Positions 11,447 through 23,428 of a DNA stretch of 64,000 nucleotides are shown piece after piece. Source of the DNA: Acanthacorydalis orientalis (Eukaryota > Arthropoda > Insecta > Megaloptera > Corydalidae); assembly GCA_034766995.1 (NCBI GenBank), contig CM068316.1, forward strand, positions 15,664,071 to 15,728,070. Direction: 5' to 3'. Below the pieces are notes generated by a model. It did no database searches, was not told the origin of the DNA, and was given only the letters and a program-made list of their open reading frames with translations. Within the stretch, counting starts at the first letter, position 1. Each line of letters opens with the position of its first letter. Both the position numbers and the translations under genes were made by a program.

Positions 11447-11949
11447 ATATACTTTCCCGAATTTTAATTTGAGTGTTGATCAGGTCACCAATTTACTTCA
11501 TACTTAATATGTTAAATTTTAATATAGGTTTGGATTTAATTAGAATTTATGCAATTTATTAAATAGTAAGCTAATTGAAAATATATAATTCCGTTTGAAG
11601 ATTTTATTCCAGGAAAGTATCTAATTTAATAAACATTATAATGTTTTCATTTGTGCGCACTTCTTGTTACATATGGATATTTATGGATATCTTTTATACA
11701 TATCTTCATTAACCACAATAGTTGTATTTATTTACTTTGTTATTCATATATACTTGAATTTGGAAACATACACTCACATATCTGTATGCATGTGTGTACC
11801 GATGTATGTATGTATACAATTGCTTATATGAGTATAATATATCAATATAATACATATGTTTTCAATTTATTAAATTACGAAGTAGTATCAATTCGAAAGG
11901 GTCAAATTTTAATAACAACTTTAAATCATTATTTGCATCGGACCGTATA

Positions 11950-12330
11950 AATTGGATTTGAAAATTTACGAGAGCCATAATAAATACCGTGCGGTGAAAA
12001 CGACACAACAATGTATATTGCTCATTTAAAATCGCTTTGTAGCGAAAAAGCAGCGGATAAATGGTTCTAGAGAAGACAGTTTAAAATGCATCACGTCTGA
12101 GTAGGGGAGTTACTGAGTTCTCTGTGCGAACACTTCTGTTTTGTGCAGAGGCTTACCGGTGATTCGCCTGTGAGGTGGACGAACTTTCTATTCGATCAGT
12201 ACCGGCTCGTCAGATATATACGACAGGTCCCCAGAGATGGGGAATCAGTTTGGCTTATTATACTGTAAGCATTTATTTGTACGAACGTTACGCTTTGAAC
12301 GAATCCGTCTTAGTTACGGTTTATTTATTT
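11950..12330. other. Higher-complexity noncoding island, possible 5' exon or enhancer
   Basis: The segment is markedly less AT-rich than its flanks and carries no TE signature. Candidate donors such as ACT|GTAAGC at about 12263 exist, but no long reading frame supports a coding exon. Two overlapping short frames (12175-12428) are not recognised. It is best read as unclassified unique DNA, either a noncoding exon or regulatory. Confidence 0.25.
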
Positions 12331-12420
12331 ACTGTCGGATACAAAATTCTATTTATTTAATTGGTATTCGTTTTTGTGTTTTGTCAGCATACAGGCAGTA
12401 TAGTTGTATATGTATATTTT

Positions 12421-13376
12421 ATCTATAATAATATGAAAAGTATGCGAATGTAAGAAATTAAAACGCATGAATTATTTCAAAATGGAAGTATTTAATATAT
12501 TCAACAATTTAAACAGTGATTCTAGTTTCAGACGTTTTTATTTATGGTTAAATTAGTCAATAAAAATAAACATATACAATTAATTATTCAATATTTCATT
12601 ATATTTATTTTTACTCTCTATGAATTTTTGTACTTATGAAACATGTAATTTTATATCTCTGATAATGTTTGTCTACTAATTTTCTTCAATATAATTGTCT
12701 GTCATTTTTGTTTCAAAAAAGTGACAATTATAGATGATCAAGGAACAAAAATTATATACATATATATATATATATATGTATATATAATTTATGTATGTAA
12801 GAACTTTGAAAAGTTTTAAATAAATTTCTGGTTAAAATTGATAATGAAGAAATTTAAAAAATGCTCAAAGGAGGAGCGAAAAGAGAAACTGAGTATAAAT
12901 TATTATTCGAAAAAGTTACTAAGTCTTAATAGATATGTTTTGAATCATTCGTTTGCAAAGATGGAAGTTTTCAAGTTATTAAATATATAGATAAAAATAA
13001 AGCTATTATAAAAAAAATTTAATCGCTATATTTTCAGTTACTGACAAAATTATTTTAAAAAGCAAAACTATTAAAAACAACGAACACTGAAAAGCTACTT
13101 TCAATTTATTGTATACAAAAAATTCTTATTAAATCTATATCATACATTTTCTAAATGAAACAGAACATATTATTTTTACCATTTATGAACAATTTGAATT
13201 AAACTAATCACTTCGTTAAGCTAGGTTCACTTAAATCTCTATAACTTATTTGTTTATAGCCCTTCTCTTTCCGATATTGAGAACAGATATGTCAAATCTG
13301 TTGCTATTTGTTTTATTTTGTTGCTTTCTTTAATTTAGCTTGAGTTTCTATGGATAGTATATCATCCACATAGGTA
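12421..13376. other. AT-rich stretch, no gene seen
   Basis: A TA array lies at about 12757-12787. No exon or repeat family was recognised. Confidence 0.5.
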
Positions 13377-13928
13377 TTAGGTTGATAGAAAAATAATTGA
13401 GGTTTATGGCCTTCAAATTCATATAATTTTTCTCAGATAATAATTAACAGTGGCCTTGATAATTAATTGTTTGATGAATAACACTTAACTTTTGTCCAAG
13501 CTCTCGTACTGTTGTGTGTGGTTTTGATTTAACTAACGCTTTCAATTAGTCGTTATGAAGTGAAAAATGACTTTCATCTTCAAGGTTTTCGTCCTTAGCA
13601 TGAAATTTTTTAAATTACAATTGCATCGTACGTTCCTTAACAGTATTTACACAAAAAGCATCGTTTAGTTTAACAACAATTTCTGGCTTTATCACTTGTT
13701 TTGAACTCATACAAACATTACTCTTATTTTATTCTTTTCATCTTTATTCAATAGTCCAATTCGAAGAAAAATGATTAATAAAACCAAAGTCAATTTTATC
13801 AAAATACAGACCAAAAAATACACTTTGAAAAGATATTAACACTAACATGATGAAATGACATTCATTGAAAAAAAATTAATGTTAGAATTCAGAAAAGAAA
13901 AACCTCAATTATTTTCCTACCAACATAA
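13377..13928 (-). mobile_element. Internally deleted mariner (cecropia-type), second derivative
   Basis: A 552-bp element with TTAGGTTGATAGAAAAATAA at the left, the near-complement at the right, and flanking TA (13375-13376, 13929-13930). It keeps the terminal repeats and the minus-strand N-terminal DNA-binding region, aligned to 16400-16870 of the full-length copy. The catalytic domain is lost. The internal junction differs from that of the 9798-10370 copy (here the TAATAATTAAC sequence next to the end is retained), so the deletion is probably independent. Confidence 0.8.
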
Positions 13929-13954
13929 TAATGATACAGAAAATCTGTCTCTTT

Positions 13955-14050
13955 GCATAAGTAGCTATAAAAATAATCAATAATTGAACATTTTTGATCA
14001 GAAAAAAACTAATGTGATTTGTGAAGAAATGAAAATTTGTTTGTGAAATT
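13955..14050 (-). repeat. Unclassified hairpin repeat R, copy 1
   Basis: The block matches the dispersed repeat described at 62645-62836: AATAATCAATAATTGAACAT then TTTTTGATCAGAAAAA, followed by a GTGATTTGTGA-type block. No terminal repeats or coding capacity are visible. Confidence 0.55.
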
Positions 14051-14665
14051 GAATTTAACCACAATTCTATAAACTATGATTGGGATATTTTTGTTATTGT
14101 GCAATTACAAGTTTCATCTATACATAATAATTTCGTTATAATATTTTATTTCTAGATATAGATTTGTTTTTATTTTCTTCTTTATATATTTTAAAAACAA
14201 GACAACATGTTTTCGGCGATTGATCTGAATATTTTGTATTTATTTTTTAATTTAATAATTATTGAAATAATTATTTTATTGTTTGTAGTTCGACTTTTAG
14301 TCTTGTTTTATATTTTGGAAAATACAAAACAAGGCGGAAAAAGTAAGGGAGGTATTGAATTTCTCAAAAACTTAATTTAAGTACATACATTGGTATTATT
14401 GTATATTGTTTTGTTGATATTTAGTAAAGGTAGTATTTGTTAACAATCTGAACTCTTTATATACGGTTTGAATTTAAATTCCTTTAAGATGATCGAGTAT
14501 GCAATTTAAAAATTAACTTTTGGTATAAAAATAAGAAAAATTAGAACATAATTAAATAATAAGAACAATTGAAGTTATTTTATTTCGATAAAAAATGAAA
14601 TTAAATTCTAGTATTACTTTGTAATAACACTATAATCATAATAACTTGGATCTATTGAATTCAGA
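14051..14665. other. AT-rich stretch, no gene seen
   Basis: Nothing recognisable was found on either strand. Confidence 0.5.
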
Positions 14666-15006
14666 TGTCAAGGAGGAATGATTTTTTTTCCCTGACTCCA
14701 AGCACCTTATGGAGTGAGGGTTCAGTTCAAAGATGCCCTTTTCTTGAGTGTATATACGACCAAGACGGTTTTTATGAGATTAACAACAGTTTTGTTACTA
14801 AAAAACTACTTTATTTACACACAGTCTGTGCTGACTGTATTCACACACGATGCAGTCGGTCGTACACACCGATGACCCTTGCTTATACACTGACTGAAAT
14901 TTTTACACATTTTAAATCCGCATCCCTTAGCACTTTCTCAGCGTGATAATGACCAGTTCACAGATGCGCCATCAATCAGTCGACCGGCCGTTAAATGTCC
15001 CTAACA
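14666..15006 (-). mobile_element. Possible solo LTR
   Basis: Read on the minus strand, the block begins TGTTAGGGACATTTAACGG and ends CCTCCTTGACA, so it has TG...CA ends over 341 bp. It contains a TATAAGC word, then an AATAAAG polyadenylation-type signal followed by a U5-like stretch, in the order expected of an LTR. Base composition differs from the flanks. Against this, no matching 4-6 bp target duplication is seen and there is no second LTR or internal region nearby. A 93-codon plus-strand frame (14665-14946) lies entirely within it and is probably spurious. Confidence 0.45.
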
Positions 15007-15618
15007 ATGGATATAAGATTTGTTTACTTTTTATAGGACATCATGACGTCATAAACACTTTTAATAAACTATAAAATAAAATATAACTTTTTATATATTT
15101 CAGTCGACACGCCACTGGTAGAAATAACTAATACTTATAAAAAGAGAAAATGATTCGGTGTGTATATCAAATGCACAGACAGTTTATAATAGAGATTTCA
15201 GCTCATCTTGTAACAAAAGCGACATCCGATTATGAACAAGCACTGTAAGCGGTTTTCTGATCAGGCAATTTAACACCGATCGTGTACCTGTTTCATTCCG
15301 TATACGACGCATTTACCATGACTGATGTATTCAAAAGAGACTTTTCGCGTTTTTATTTGTTTACAGAACGTTGTTTCTGTGACGGTTTTTAGATTTATCT
15401 CTTTGGATATTTTTGAATATGATTGATTGTCGAGAAAGTACGATACGCATTTATATATATATATATATATTATAAATGTATTTGTACATTCAGAGTACAT
15501 TTTTTTATTTAATTGAAGTCAGTATATGTGTTATAATTTTATAATGGAAAAAATTTTAAATTAATAATTATGAAATTGTGAATGCAATCAATATGTATAC
15601 GAATTTATATTTATATTA
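15007..15618. other. Unique sequence of mixed composition, no gene seen
   Basis: There is a TA array at about 15451-15471. The 15120-15440 part is less AT-rich than average, but no supported exon was found. Confidence 0.4.
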
Positions 15619-16878
15619 TTAGGTTGGCAGAAAAATAATTGCGGTTTATGACCTTCAAATTCATATATATTTTTCTCAGTTAATAATTAACTTTATTAAC
15701 TGAAATATGCACCGTTAGAATCGATACATTTTTGCCAATTAATGATAAGTTTATTTATTCTGGTGGTGTAAAATTCCGGAGTTCTGGGGTTGATAAAATC
15801 TTTTGGTAGCACCTTGGTTGCTGAAAACCTTACTCTGCAAGAAGTTGTCGATATGCTTAAACAAGTGATAATCTGTTGGCGATATATCTGGCGAGTATGG
15901 TGGATGAGGTAATGTTCCATAGCCCAATTTATTCAATTTTTGGAAGATCAAACATGTGACGTGTGCGGCAAAATTGGACCTTTTCGATTTACCAGTACGG
16001 GAACCATACGGTGCAGTTCTTTGTGCATTTTGTCGGTTTCTTGATAATAATTCTCAGCTTTAATGATTTCGTCAGGATTCTAAAAATTAGTGGATTATAC
16101 CGAGCGCAGACCACCAAACAGTCACCATAATTTCAATTTGGTGTAATTACGGTTTCACGAAAAGATTCGGGACTTCATTTTTATCCAACCATGCAGATCG
16201 CTTTCTGTTGTCGTAAAGGATCCACTTTTCGTCGCACGTTACAATACGATCGAGAAATTATCATTTCTGTTGTGTGAAAGAAGCGTAGAATAAACTTCGT
16301 AACGGTGATTTTTTTGTTTTCGTTCAGTTCATGCGGGACCCATTTGTCAAGCCTTTTTATTTTTCTAGCTGTTATAAGTGGTCCAGAACTGTTGGACGAC
16401 TGACGTCTAACTTTTGTGCAAACTCTCGAATTGTTGTCTGTGGTTCTGATTCAACTAACACCTTCAGTTGATCGTTATAAACGGAAGAATGATGCTTGCT
16501 GCTTTTTTTATTTTCAAAGCTCTCGGCCCCAGTAATAGATTTTTCGAACTACCATTGCACCGTACATTCATTAATAGTACCCGTACCAAAATCATCGTTT
16601 AGTTTACAAGCAGTTTCTGCTGCTTTATCACCCGTTTTGAACTCATACAATAATTTGTCTCTTATTTGCTTCTTTCCCATCTTTAATTTAGCAGCCCAGT
16701 TTGAAGTAAAATTAATAATAAAATTACAGTCGATGATACTAAAATACAGAACGAAAAATGCACTTTTAAATAATGTTAACATGAATACGATGAAAATACA
16801 TTTTCATTGAAAAAAATTAAGTTTAGAATTCAGAAAACAAAGCGAACAAAAACCGAAATTATTTTGATACGAACCTAA
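15619..16878 (-). pseudogene. Near full-length mariner element (cecropia-type), broken transposase
   Basis: A 1260-bp element with TA on both sides (15617-15618, 16879-16880) and terminal repeats of the TTAGGTTGGCAGAAAAATAA type. The minus strand begins MGKKQIRDKLLYEFKTGDKA at about 16680, matching the N-terminal helix-turn-helix of mariner transposases. It later shows TCDEKWILYDN around 16225 (first catalytic Asp present) and then YSPDISPTDYHLF near 15880 (third Asp present). The block holding the second catalytic Asp (HDNARPH) is largely deleted near 15965. The C-terminus reads INKLIINWQKCIDSNGAYF. Several frameshifts and stops separate the blocks. The terminal repeats and protein resemble the Hsmar1 group. 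It is the best local reference for the three shortened copies of this family. Confidence 0.88.
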
Positions 16879-17189
16879 TATTATGTAACTAAAATGTTAT
16901 ATAAGAAAAATAAAGTTAATACAGTATGTATTATATATATATATATATTAAACATATATATATATATATATATATAACATTTGTATATGAATTCGTGTCA
17001 TGGTACTTAATGAAATTTGAAAAATTTGACAATATTTTTGAAGTAATTTGAATATAATTTAAAGAAAGTAGATTTTAAAGATGAATAATAATTAAGGAGA
17101 TAACACCATATTAATTTAAGTTAATATGATTACAATATTTTGAATTTACAACCATGTAATAATACAGTAGATAGTTTTTTTTTTATTTT
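16879..17189. other. AT-rich spacer with (TA)n at 16931-16973
   Basis: Two TA runs are separated by TTAAACA. Nothing else was seen. Confidence 0.6.
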
Positions 17190-17844
17190 TCTATATATAA
17201 AATCAAAATTATCCACAAAAAATTCGATGACGTCGACTTATTTATTTACCATGTCCAGGTTTCTATGGTTCCCAAATATGTTTAACTCAAATATAAAATA
17301 ACACATTGCAATTTCATCCATCCTTCTTTTCAGGCCCCAGCGTGGGAGGGGGTAGGGTAGGTAGGTTATCGGGAGGGGTGGAGGTGGTGGGCCCCTGGAT
17401 TTTTACTTTTCTTTTGGGTTTTTTCTTACGACGGATATCCAGGTTTTTTGAAACTTTTCCTGGATTTGAGCATGAATAGCGCGATCGCCTACTGAGCCAT
17501 AAGCTGATTTTTTATCATACGCCGACTCTGGCTGTTGTCGGGGCACTTTCTACCCCTAGGGACGGCCACCATACAGCTTAAAAATTTTCTTTTTACCATA
17601 GTCTGATCAGAAACACCGTTAATTCGTGCAAAAAAAAAGAAAACACCTTGCAATTTGTCTGCGATAATGATTGTACACACATACTAACATATATATATAT
17701 ACAAACACTAGGGGCTTCGCCCCCTACTTGATATGCTCATTATTGTTTTATTCGGTCTCGTGACATGTTTATAATTGACAAATGGGCGAATACAGCGATA
17801 CCGGGGGTTGATGAGCACAGCGAGCAAGGAGACAAACCCACTAG
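17190..17844 (+). mobile_element. Helitron-like element, copy 2, with nested insertion
   Basis: It starts TCTATATATAAAATCAAAAT and ends CACTAGT, with CTAG at 17841-17844. Outer blocks match copies at 896, 43486 and 61538. It is enlarged by a foreign insert at about 17320-17643, bounded by near-identical ACACATTGCAATTT and ACACCTTGCAATTT. A second terminal-hairpin piece in reverse orientation (CTAG at 17708-17711, then GGGGC-TTC-GCCCC) lies inside at about 17705-17724. It may be a remnant of another, inverted copy. No coding capacity. Confidence 0.6.
17320..17643 (+). mobile_element. Nested retroposed insert in Helitron copy 2
   Basis: The insert is G/C-rich compared with the window. It ends in an A-rich tail (about 17630-17643) and is flanked by 14-bp imperfect duplications (13 of 14 identical), which is the signature of LINE-mediated retroposition. 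It includes a very G-rich block at 17343-17391. On the minus strand TGGCTCAGTAGG near 17510-17499 fits a tRNA-type A box, and a loose B-box-like GCTCAAATCC follows. This hints at a SINE, but its orientation conflicts with the A-tail. The source is unknown. Confidence 0.5.
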
Positions 17845-18621
17845 TATGAATATATAAAACTCATAATAAGATGTTTCCTTTATTTTTTCTCTAAATTCTA
17901 TTAGTAAAGTTGTGTAATTTGTTATCAAGGAATGATACAAGATTAGACATAAATATCGATAAATCTCTAATTCGATCTCAATTTGCCCAACTTGTCATAT
18001 ATTTATTTAGTATCTATATTTTCTTCCTATTTTTCTTTCTCTCTTTGACATACACACATATTAAACACATACTCAGACACGCATACACACACATGTATAT
18101 ATATATATATATAAATATGCATGTGTGGGTCTATTTATTTATTTATAGGTTCAAGTAAATTATTTAACTTTATTGTTTTAATGAAAGGTGTTTTACAGTT
18201 TTAAGATGAAAATAAATGCAACGAATTAAAAAAAGAATTGTATTCTTTCATAAATGAAATTTTCACCGTACAAACTACACCAACATTTTTCTGGTCGAAA
18301 ATAATCAATAAATTATTATTATTATTTATTGGCAAGTAGGAGCTTTTAGATGGCAATTTTATCATCCTCAGAGTGACAAGGTAGAGAAAAAAAGTATTAT
18401 CATGTTTATATTAACAGTTTAAAGTACTTTTGCAAACAATAAGTGTTTCGATACTTTTTTTTTTATAAAATAATCAATAGAAAATGAAAATACAATTTCA
18501 GAATATATTTAGGAGGTTATTTGTTATTTTATAAAATTATTAAGCTGATAAATGAAAAATAAATAGCATATAATATTTGTACATGAAGAGACATATTTAA
18601 TTATATTAATGTGTATGAGCA

Positions 18622-18623
<2 letters not shown>
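17845..18623. other. AT-rich stretch, no gene seen
   Basis: There is a CA-rich then TA-rich run at about 18050-18115. No supported gene. Confidence 0.5.

Positions 18624-18662
<39 letters not shown>
18624..18662. repeat. (TA)n array
   Basis: An uninterrupted TA run of about 38 bp. Confidence 0.95.
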
Positions 18663-18665
<3 letters not shown>

Positions 18666-19400
18666 TCAAAATCGCCGTGTTCATTATTATATTCGATATT
18701 AAATTGAGAATATTATTTAATACATGGCTGATATTGACCTGATTCCCAATATCTCATATTTCTTGTTAGAAAATAAAATCATTTTACGTTTTATTGCCAT
18801 ACCATGTGCAGGGTTTATATATTATTTATCAAGGACGGTGATATCGTCTGCGAGAGAAGAGGAAAAAAAAACGAAATACAAAAGATTCAATAAATGTATT
18901 GTGAAAGATATACCTTGCATTGAACATGTCGGATCAACAATTTGTCTTTGTTGGACGTCTACGGATCTTTTAGAAAACATCTAAATGTAATCAAGTCGAC
19001 CTTAGGGAACGTAAAGTAATTCTACAAAGTTTACTTTTGATACGCATTTCATTGAAAAAAATATGCATCTCTTTGTTTGTCTACCGTTTTTCCAACTGGC
19101 TCGTGCTTTTCGTAATAAAGCTGCACGATGGTGATGTTCGTATTAAACAAGGATCATCTCGAGTCAACATATGATTGACAACTGTCGACGTCTCTATTTA
19201 TGATACCACTTTGCTGCTTTTTGTATTATGATTCTAAGGATTTCTCTACAATTCTTCAGTATGTAGAATGACGATGAGAACGAGGGAATCTTGTCAGGTA
19301 ATCAGCAATCGTTGGTTCGTGAAACGTGTTTATCTTTTCAGTGTATAGATGGAGTCGACGGTGTGTACACGAGCGTCGACAGTTCCCTTTATTTTTCTCA
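18663..19400. other. Unique DNA of mixed composition, unexplained
   Basis: An 86-codon frame (18724-18984, starting MADIDLIPNISYF) contains a hydrophobic stretch but matches nothing known to me and lacks splice or promoter support. The 18990-19400 part is relatively G/C-balanced with several GTCGAC words and could be regulatory. No function can be stated. Confidence 0.25.
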
Positions 19401-20327
19401 TACGTATATATATATATATATATATATGTATATAGTTAAAGTTATAATAAATACACTCTTTCATGTAGTGCGTTCATTGCATTATATGAATATATTTTTA
19501 TTTACTTTTTTTCAAAATACCTTAAATATATATTTTTTTATTATTACTGAAAGATTGTTGATTTGAGTATGCCAGGATGAGGAAAGAAATTGCAATTTCA
19601 TTACGAAAAAATAATTTCATTTTTGTACATAATTCTTCTCTAATTGAATGAAATTCAATTAACATTTGATACTTTCTTGATTCAAATAGAAAATAGTTTT
19701 TAGATTGAAGTTTTAATAGATTTATATTGTATTTATATTTTTTTAATCAGTTGATTTTTTTCTCATATATGAACCAAGACTTTTGTTTAATGTATTTTTC
19801 ATTTCTTTCACTTATATTTATATTTTTTCATCATTTTGATTTCAAAAACATCTACATTTTATTTGATTATTTGCTTTAGCTTCTTTTAATTAATATGCCT
19901 GTATGTATGTATATATATATATACTATAAATATTTTTTTATATTTAATATCCTTAGAAACACATATCAAGGACGGTTTTTTTTTAAATTCAGTTTGTTCT
20001 TGAATTAAATATGATTAATAATATTTCTTTTTAACAGTCGTTTTTCATAAATCTACCAATATGAAAATGTTCCTGTTAACTGAAAGTACGAGAAATTCTA
20101 AGACGTTTGTCACATCAGTATTTGTAGTGTTATAACTGTTTTTAGTCGAATTATGAAAACCACTTTAATTTTTAACGTTTGTAATTTGTTTTATTAAGAC
20201 TTTTTTAAAATATATCTATAGGGCGAAACAATTGTAAATAGTACAATCTACATAGTGTCCAAAGAATATCAAAATCAAGTAGTTAGAATAGGTTTTTCAT
20301 TAATAAACAATGAGTATGAAATAAAAC

Positions 20328-20363
<36 letters not shown>

Positions 20364-20406
20364 GCATGTATATATACATATATGCATGTATATATACATA
20401 TATACA

Positions 20407-20445
<39 letters not shown>

Positions 20446-21056
20446 ATACGAGTATTCTGTATTCCGTGAGAAGGTTAAACATTCACGTAGGTAAGTCGAG
20501 GAGAGTATAAACTCTTTGCATGGATATTTATATTAAAGAGGTCTATATTGAATAGACAGATTTTCTAGCTATTCAGGTTAGGTGTATAACTTGAGCTTAA
20601 TGAATATTATATAGAAATATATACTTCAAAATAAAATATATATATATATATCCTTGTCTCTTAGATGTGAGTAAATGGAGATTAATTGCCCATATAATAG
20701 ACGAAGGCGTATTTTTGTAATGTCTTCAAAAGTTGTTTCCAAAAGCAATGTTTTATTTAGTAAAGGTAGAGAGTTCTCAAGCTAGAGTTTTGGTCCTTTA
20801 ATTATATAACTTACGTTATAATTTGATTATAGCGGCGCTTGTGACACTTGTTAAATCTTTCTTAATAATAAAAAGTTTAAAATATTAATTATTGCATAAA
20901 TATAATTCATTCGACTAAGCAATACACATTTAATTAAGTCCTGTTTGTTGTTCTGCGAAGTCGGTTATTTTAATGGAAGGAGAGGTTTAATATTTAAAAA
21001 AATTAAATTGGCTGGCAAAATATAACAAAAAACGGAATCATTTATTATTTTATTAC

Positions 21057-21100
<44 letters not shown>

Positions 21101-21917
21101 TAAATAACTATACTTGTATGTATAAACCTAAACGTTTCTTTGAATAAATTTTTGATTAAGCTAGTAATTTTTTTTAATAGTAAATACTTATCTATAAAAC
21201 TACTATTAATATATATATATGTATGTATATATGTATAATATTAAAAGAAAACTCGTAACTTATTTATGTTCCGTGAAGCAAGAATTTATTTTGTCACATA
21301 AATATGACCCTCCTAATGACATCTACAAGCTACTGACTCGTTAAAATCAGTTTCTGTGTTAAATTTCCTCCATAAAATTCAATTATCGTGTTATCTTTTT
21401 GATCCTGAATTTTGTTTAAAGATTACGTATATATTGAATAAATTTTAAACGCGATACTTATACCTTTTTTCCTATCTATATTTTTATTGATGTTTATTTT
21501 TCATATGATTTCCTGTTAAACAGCATATCATACTTGTTTATGTACTGATTATGAAATCAACGCTTGATAAACTTCATACAAAATGTAAAACAGATTAAAT
21601 TTGTTTATATTGTTTTTTATAATTATTATACGTTGCTCGTATATCGTTGGATATACGAACAGGTGATGATGAATATTATATAGTTTTGAATTTTTTTTAT
21701 AATAGGAAGTATAAACAATACTGTCATTTTAATTATTTATCTAACGGTTGCTTGGTGAATGGTTAATGGTTCGATTTTATCTTCAAGTATGATATTTTTG
21801 TATACTACTCATACAACCAGTATATTTGGAAATAAAAAAAATTTACAATATAAAGAAATGAAGTAAATTAAAATTTTATCAATGTTCATTTTATTCTATA
21901 ATTATCAATATTTTTGA
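19401..21917. other. AT-rich stretch with (TA)n arrays at 20333-20452 and 21061-21098
   Basis: The 20333-20452 array is a compound TA array with TGCATGTA and CATA interruptions. The rest is AT-rich, with no exon or recognised repeat. Confidence 0.6.
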
Positions 21918-21934
21918 TATATATATATATATAT

Positions 21935-21993
<59 letters not shown>

Positions 21994-22006
21994 CACACAC
22001 ACATAT
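21918..22006. repeat. Compound (TA)n/(CA)n array
   Basis: TA runs are interrupted by CACACACA at both ends. Confidence 0.95.
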
Positions 22007-22765
22007 TACAATTGTGTGTTTTCGCTTTTATTTTTATAAAAAATATCTATGACTGGAACAAAGATCAGAATAATTTTTACAAACAAAAAATATTAATGAT
22101 TTCTAATAATCTAGTCATTTGGCTTATTTTAAATTGATTAGGATATAATTAATATGTAAAATAATTATCTGTAGGTTATTTTTTCTAAATTATACAAATC
22201 CTGTTGAGATTTTATTTATATGAGAATTTATATCACATGTTTTGTGCTATGAGTAAATATATTTTTAAATTGTTAAAAAATCAAATAATGATAATTAGAA
22301 TTAAAAAGCAAAAGAAGAGTAAATATATGTTAGAATGTTTAGAAATTACATTAAATAATAATTATTTGTAAGACTGATTGACGTACAAATTCGGATTAGA
22401 TTGTTAACATGTAATTTGTTAAAAAAATTTAATATACTTTCCGCATTTCAAAGATTGATTGACAAGAAAATTATTTACTTATCTTTTTATTGTCTGGATT
22501 CTGCAAAAATCTGCTTGTTTGAAACAGGTATCATAAAAAGTTGATTTAAATAAACTTATTTCCAGATGTTTCTTTTGTATATAAGGTTAAATGTTATTTG
22601 TCACTATCAAAAGTTTTATAAAATTTATTTAAACAAAAAACTAAATAATGAAAATAAACTTCACGGTTCAAAAATTGCAAAGAGCACCCATTTACTGATA
22701 ATAACATGTATATATGTATATATATGTATATACGAGTATGTATGTATTATGCTTTCATATATATG

Positions 22766-22795
<30 letters not shown>
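22007..22795. other. AT-rich stretch, no gene seen
   Basis: TA/GTATA runs occur at about 22707-22796. Nothing else was recognised. Confidence 0.5.
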
Positions 22796-22797
<2 letters not shown>

Positions 22798-22950
22798 GGT
22801 GATTCAACTTAGAATTTCACATGAAAGTATTAAAAAAAAAGAAAAATGAAAAAAAATCATGTTATTTTTTAATTTTGCGTTTTTTTTAATACTTTCATTG
22901 TGGAAGCCAAAATTGATTTAGTCTCTTTCTCTGTCTCTCTATATATATGC
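22796..22950. mobile_element. Palindromic MITE, family with GAAAGTATTAAAAAA arms, copy 1
   Basis: The two arms (about 22797-22860 and 22862-22920) are imperfect reverse complements centred on TCATGTTATTTTTTAAT. Both carry the word ATGAAAGTATTAAAAAAAA. Related sequence occurs at 30527-30660 and 34998-35215. The right side ends in a pyrimidine run (CTCTTTCTCTGTCTCTC) and then TA repeats. No coding capacity. Confidence 0.6.
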
Positions 22951-22952
22951 AT

Positions 22953-22960
<8 letters not shown>

Positions 22961-23012
<52 letters not shown>
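22961..23012. repeat. (TA)n array
   Basis: TA run of about 50 bp following the MITE. Confidence 0.95.
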
Positions 23013-23015
<3 letters not shown>

Positions 23016-23204
23016 TAAGAACACGTGTTTAAGGGAAATAATCTAGTGACAGGGGTTAGAAAAATGAAAATACCCATGAAAGTAGTGGATTTATAATAGA
23101 GAAGTGATTTTTTCTGTACGTATGACAATATTTTTAGAAAATTTCATATTCATCTTCTTGTTTTCAGTTGTCTAATATAATTTTTCACGCATGATCATTA
23201 TGAA

Positions 23205-23310
23205 AGGTGTTGTCACGCAGGAGACATACAAAAATTCTAAAATATTGGAAGAGGTCTTAAGATGGTCAATGACTTCATCGACTCAAAGCTATACAAATAA
23301 GCATTTGTTT
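23205..23310 (+). mobile_element. Fragment of mariner deletion family D
   Basis: The segment GTTGTCACGCAGGAGACATAC ... TTCATCGACTCAAAGC matches the junction region of the copies at 23429-23947, 33306-33895 and 35216-35704. The ends are missing. Confidence 0.6.
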
Positions 23311-23428
23311 TATTCAATTCTGTAAATTCAACGTTGAAAAATATACAAATGGTTCAAATTCATAAGTGAAAGTTAAGATTTTCTCTATATATTCTAAATT
23401 TGCTTCACTTTAGTAATTGGTCATTTTC

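Noticed and set aside
12175..12428. Two overlapping short frames in a G/C-balanced island
   Set aside because: No family match and overlapping frames on the same strand; the island may be noncoding.
14665..14946. 93-codon frame
   Set aside because: It coincides with the possible solo LTR and resembles no protein I know.
17465..17515. tRNA-like A and B boxes on the minus strand
   Set aside because: The flanks do not form acceptor, anticodon or T stems and the boxes lie in the wrong orientation for the A-tail of the insert, so no tRNA gene is called.
18724..18984. 86-codon frame with a hydrophobic stretch
   Set aside because: No recognised family, no splice or promoter support, and a length plausible by chance in this amount of sequence.
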